DNA from: Fidelibacterota bacterium
Lineage (GTDB): Bacteria > Fidelibacterota > Marinisomatia > Marinisomatales > J089
Length of the DNA stretch: 8,910 nt
Direction: 5' to 3'
Assembly (NCBI GenBank): GCA_003695105.1
Contig: RFIZ01000070.1
Location: 1 to 8,910 of the forward strand
Position 1 is the stretch's first letter, and each line of letters begins with the position of its first letter. Positions 6,944-8,910 of this stretch are shown one piece after another. Below the pieces are notes generated by a model. The model saw only the letters and a program-made list of their open reading frames with translations, made no database searches and was not told the DNA's origin. Position numbers and translations under genes: made by a program.

Positions 6944-8248
6944 TTGAAAACAGACATACAAACAGTGAATTCCTATACCCGGGAACTGCAAATCACGGTT
7001 CCCTGGGAGGAATTAAAAGCCGATTTCGAAAAATCCGCCCGGCAGTTCAGCAAACGGGTCAAAATACCGGGCTTCCGTCCGGGGAAGGCGCCCCTGAAGG
7101 TGATCCTGAACCAATATCTCCACTCCATCGAAGCGGATTTTGTGGACCAGGCCTTCCGGAAAGCTTATGTCAAGGCGTTGGACGAACATGATTTGTATCC
7201 GGTCAATCAGGCCAAGATCAAATCGCTGGATTTCGCCTATGAACGGGATCTGACCTTTGCCGCCGAATTCGAAGTGGAACCGGAGATCGAATTGCCCACC
7301 CTCAAGAAAAACAGCCTGAAAGTCACCCGTACCCGTTATGAAAGCGATGAAGAAGACGTGAACGCCGTCGTGGAGGAAATCCGCTATGCCCAGGCCGAAG
7401 TGCGACCGGTGGAAGACGGAGCCAAAGCCGGGCATTTTATCCTGGGAGACCTCCAGGAACTGGACGCCTCCGGAGTCCCGGTGATCGGCCGGAAACTGGA
7501 AAAACGCTATTTGCGGGTGGGAGATGGAATTTTCACCGGAGACAACCAGACCAAACTGGAAGGCCTGAAACCGGGAGACACCTGTCGCCTGGAGATACCC
7601 GACGAACAGGGCCAACCCGTGCTGTTCGAATTGTCTGTGATTCGGGTGGAAGAGCAGGTCCTGCCGGAAGTAAACGATGAGTTTGTGCAGCAGGTGAACC
7701 CCGCTCTGAAAACCGTGGAGGAGTGGCGCCAGAGTATCAGGGAACGGATCGATGAGAATTACGAGCGGCGTGCCCGGGAACAGTTCGATCGGGATCTGGC
7801 CGACGCACTGATCGATAAGGTGAATCCGGAATATCCACCGTCCATGGTGGACGCCTACCTGGATCATTTGATCGAGGATGCCCGGAAAGCCAATCCCGGG
7901 GAAACCATCGACGAAGACAAGATCCGGGCGGAGTACCGATCGGTGGCGGAACGAAACCTGAAGTGGTACCTGATCCGTAACGCTGTTATTCGCAGTGCCG
8001 GTCTGGAAGTGACCCGGGAAGAAGTCCAGGAAAAAATTCGGGACATCGTGGAATCGGCTCCCGAGGATCAGCGGAAAACCGTGGAAAAGACCTATAAAAA
8101 ACCCAGCAACCGGTCCCGGATCGAAGACGATCTGATGGAGCGCAAAGTCCTGGATTATCTGCTCTCCTTTGCCAAGGTGAAGGAAGTCACCGTCAAAACC
8201 AGCGATCTCCGGAAAATGAACCAGGAGGATCATGCTCATGAGCATTAA
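6944..8248 (+). CDS. tig: Trigger factor, ribosome-associated chaperone (TTG start)
   Basis: Trigger factor binds near the ribosomal exit tunnel and shields nascent chains. The 434-residue length is normal for the family. The N-terminal ribosome-binding domain (about 1-115) contains the signature GFRPGKAP at 43-50, equivalent to GFRKGKVP in E. coli. The middle domain (about 155-240) sits where the FKBP-type prolyl isomerase domain belongs, but it is short and lacks the usual DFxG start and IPGFE segment, so isomerase activity is doubtful. The helical C-terminal chaperone domain (about 245-420) follows, with a typical VNDEFVQQV junction. The tail ends in a His-rich DHAHEH. It begins with TTG behind a good GAGGA site and overlaps the clpP start by 11 bases (using the clpP start at 8238), giving the classic tig-clpP order. 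The promoter candidate at 6889-6917 probably drives both. Confidence 0.96.
   Translation: MKTDIQTVNSYTRELQITVPWEELKADFEKSARQFSKRVKIPGFRPGKAPLKVILNQYLHSIEADFVDQAFRKAYVKALDEHDLYPVNQAKIKSLDFAYERDLTFAAEFEVEPEIELPTLKKNSLKVTRTRYESDEEDVNAVVEEIRYAQAEVRPVEDGAKAGHFILGDLQELDASGVPVIGRKLEKRYLRVGDGIFTGDNQTKLEGLKPGDTCRLEIPDEQGQPVLFELSVIRVEEQVLPEVNDEFVQQVNPALKTVEEWRQSIRERIDENYERRAREQFDRDLADALIDKVNPEYPPSMVDAYLDHLIEDARKANPGETIDEDKIRAEYRSVAERNLKWYLIRNAVIRSAGLEVTREEVQEKIRDIVESAPEDQRKTVEKTYKKPSNRSRIEDDLMERKVLDYLLSFAKVKEVTVKTSDLRKMNQEDHAHEH
8223..8228 (+). promoter_or_regulatory. Ribosome-binding site of clpP inside the end of tig
   Basis: A perfect AGGAGG lies 3 bases before the ATG at 8232 and 9 bases before the ATG at 8238. 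The spacing supports initiation at 8238, giving MSIKTVSQLIPMVVEQ, a typical ClpP N-terminus. Confidence 0.8.
8232..8245. repeat. 14-bp perfect palindrome over the clpP start codons
   Basis: ATGCTCATGAGCAT equals its own reverse complement. In mRNA it could form a 5-bp stem with CATG as loop, placing the preferred start codon (8238-8240) in the loop just downstream of the AGGAGG site. It also encodes the last residues of trigger factor (AHEH), so it may simply be coincidence. Confidence 0.5.
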
Positions 8249-8840
8249 GACTGTGTCTCAGCTCATTCCCATGGTGGTGGAACAGAGCGGCCGCACGGAG
8301 CGGGCCTTTGACATCTACAGCCGTCTTCTGAAGGAACGCATCGTTTTTCTGGGGTCGCCCATCGATGACAATGTAGCCTCCCTGGTGATCGCCCAGCTCC
8401 TGTTCCTGGCGGCGGAAGATCCGGAGAAAGACATCCATCTCTATGTCAACTCCCCCGGCGGCTATGTGACCGCCGGCCTGGCCATCTACGACACCATGAA
8501 TTATATCGAACCGGATGTGGCCACCATTTGTATCGGGCAGGCCTCCTCCATGGCCGCCCTGCTGTTGGCCGCCGGACAAAAAGGGAAACGATCCGCCTTA
8601 CCCCATTCCCGGATCATGATTCACCAGCCTCTGGGTGGGGCGGAAGGCCAGGCCTCCGACATCAAAATTCAGGCCGACGAAATCCTGCGTCTGCGGGAAA
8701 CCCTCAATTCCATCCTGTCCAAAGCCACGGGCCAGACCATGAAACGGATTGAGCGGGATACGGACCGGAACTATTTCATGAGTGCCGATGAAGCCAAAAA
8801 GTACGGTCTGATCGATACCGTTCTGAAAGGGAAAAAATGA
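8238..8840 (+). CDS. clpP: ATP-dependent Clp protease proteolytic subunit ClpP, with Asn at the catalytic Asp position
   Basis: ClpP forms the double-ring serine peptidase that degrades proteins unfolded by ClpX, ClpA or ClpC. From the ATG at 8238 the product is 200 residues; the ATG at 8232 would add two. Family signatures are clear: the N-terminal axial-loop region PMVVEQSGRTERAFDIYSRL, YVNSPGG (69-75), the nucleophile S104 in GQASSMA, and H129 in RIMIHQP. The third triad member should be 49 residues after the His, as in E. coli (H122 to D171, mature numbering). Here that position is N178, in ERDTDRNYFMSA, coded by AAC at 8769-8771. Asn at this position is known in Listeria monocytogenes ClpP1, so the protein may be functional with altered activity. 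It overlaps tig at its start and the next gene by four bases (ATGA) at its end. Confidence 0.96.
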   Translation: MSIKTVSQLIPMVVEQSGRTERAFDIYSRLLKERIVFLGSPIDDNVASLVIAQLLFLAAEDPEKDIHLYVNSPGGYVTAGLAIYDTMNYIEPDVATICIGQASSMAALLLAAGQKGKRSALPHSRIMIHQPLGGAEGQASDIKIQADEILRLRETLNSILSKATGQTMKRIERDTDRNYFMSADEAKKYGLIDTVLKGKK

Positions 8841-8910
8841 CCGAGTACGAGCCCTATTTCCCGCCGGAATATCGACCGGAACCCGTCTTTCGGCCCGAAC
8901 TCCACCGTCC
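8837..8910 (+). CDS. Start of an unidentified gene, cut by the window end
   Basis: An ATG overlaps the clpP stop (ATGA, 8837-8840) with AAAGGG about six bases upstream, a standard translational-coupling arrangement, and the frame stays open to the window end. The 24 complete codons give a Pro-, Glu- and aromatic-rich start (MTEYEPYFPPEYRPEP...). This is not the zinc-finger N-terminus of ClpX, the usual clpP neighbour, since no cysteine appears. Such a tail could be the cytosolic lead of a membrane protein, but too little is visible to name it. Confidence 0.55.
   Translation, partial: MTEYEPYFPPEYRPEPVFRPELHR

Noticed and set aside
7013..8245. Antisense open frame of 410 codons opposite trigger factor
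   Set aside because: The sense strand is an unmistakable trigger factor; the reverse frame lacks family features and arises from codon usage.

Overview
This window reads as a piece of a bacterial chromosome from the FCB (Fibrobacterota-Chlorobiota-Bacteroidota) side of the tree, or a neighbouring uncultured phylum such as Marinimicrobia, KSB1 or Calditrichota. That placement is an inference. It rests on an outer-membrane receptor with a carboxypeptidase-regulatory-like N-terminal domain, a Porphyromonas-type peptidylarginine deiminase, a secreted protein ending in a dockerin, promoter candidates with a TTTR / TAAATTC look, and GC-rich DNA that strongly favours CGG for arginine. All genes are on the + strand and packing is tight. 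I see no tRNA, rRNA, CRISPR array, insertion sequence or attachment site, and no gene-free stretch reaches 300 bases (the longest is about 100).

Layout: (1) 1-1062 is the C-terminal part of a large protein that looks like an outer-membrane beta-barrel, cut by the window edge. (2) A 103-base gap holds a promoter candidate framed by an 11-bp inverted repeat. (3) 1166-6873 is a five-gene run with gaps of 1, 3, 8 and 14 bases: a small cytosolic unknown, a minimal VKOR-type disulfide-forming membrane protein, a TonB-dependent receptor, a secreted peptidylarginine-deiminase-like enzyme with an Ig-like domain and C-terminal dockerin, and a seven-helix membrane protein. (4) A 70-base gap holds a second promoter candidate with the same sequence and spacing as the first. 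(5) 6944 to the window end is a housekeeping protein-quality-control cluster: trigger factor, ClpP, and the start of an overlapping gene that is not recognisably clpX.

The most interesting part is the five-gene envelope operon. The deiminase keeps every catalytic and arginine-carboxylate-binding residue I recall for Porphyromonas gingivalis PPAD, at an almost constant numbering offset, but carries a dockerin where PPAD carries its type IX secretion signal. Its neighbours are an oxidative-folding enzyme (VKOR) and a TonB-dependent outer-membrane transporter. This suggests a possible system in which a secreted enzyme citrullinates or deiminates C-terminal arginines of peptides and a partner receptor takes up product. 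No part of that functional link is proven by the sequence. A second notable point is that the ClpP catalytic Asp position is Asn.
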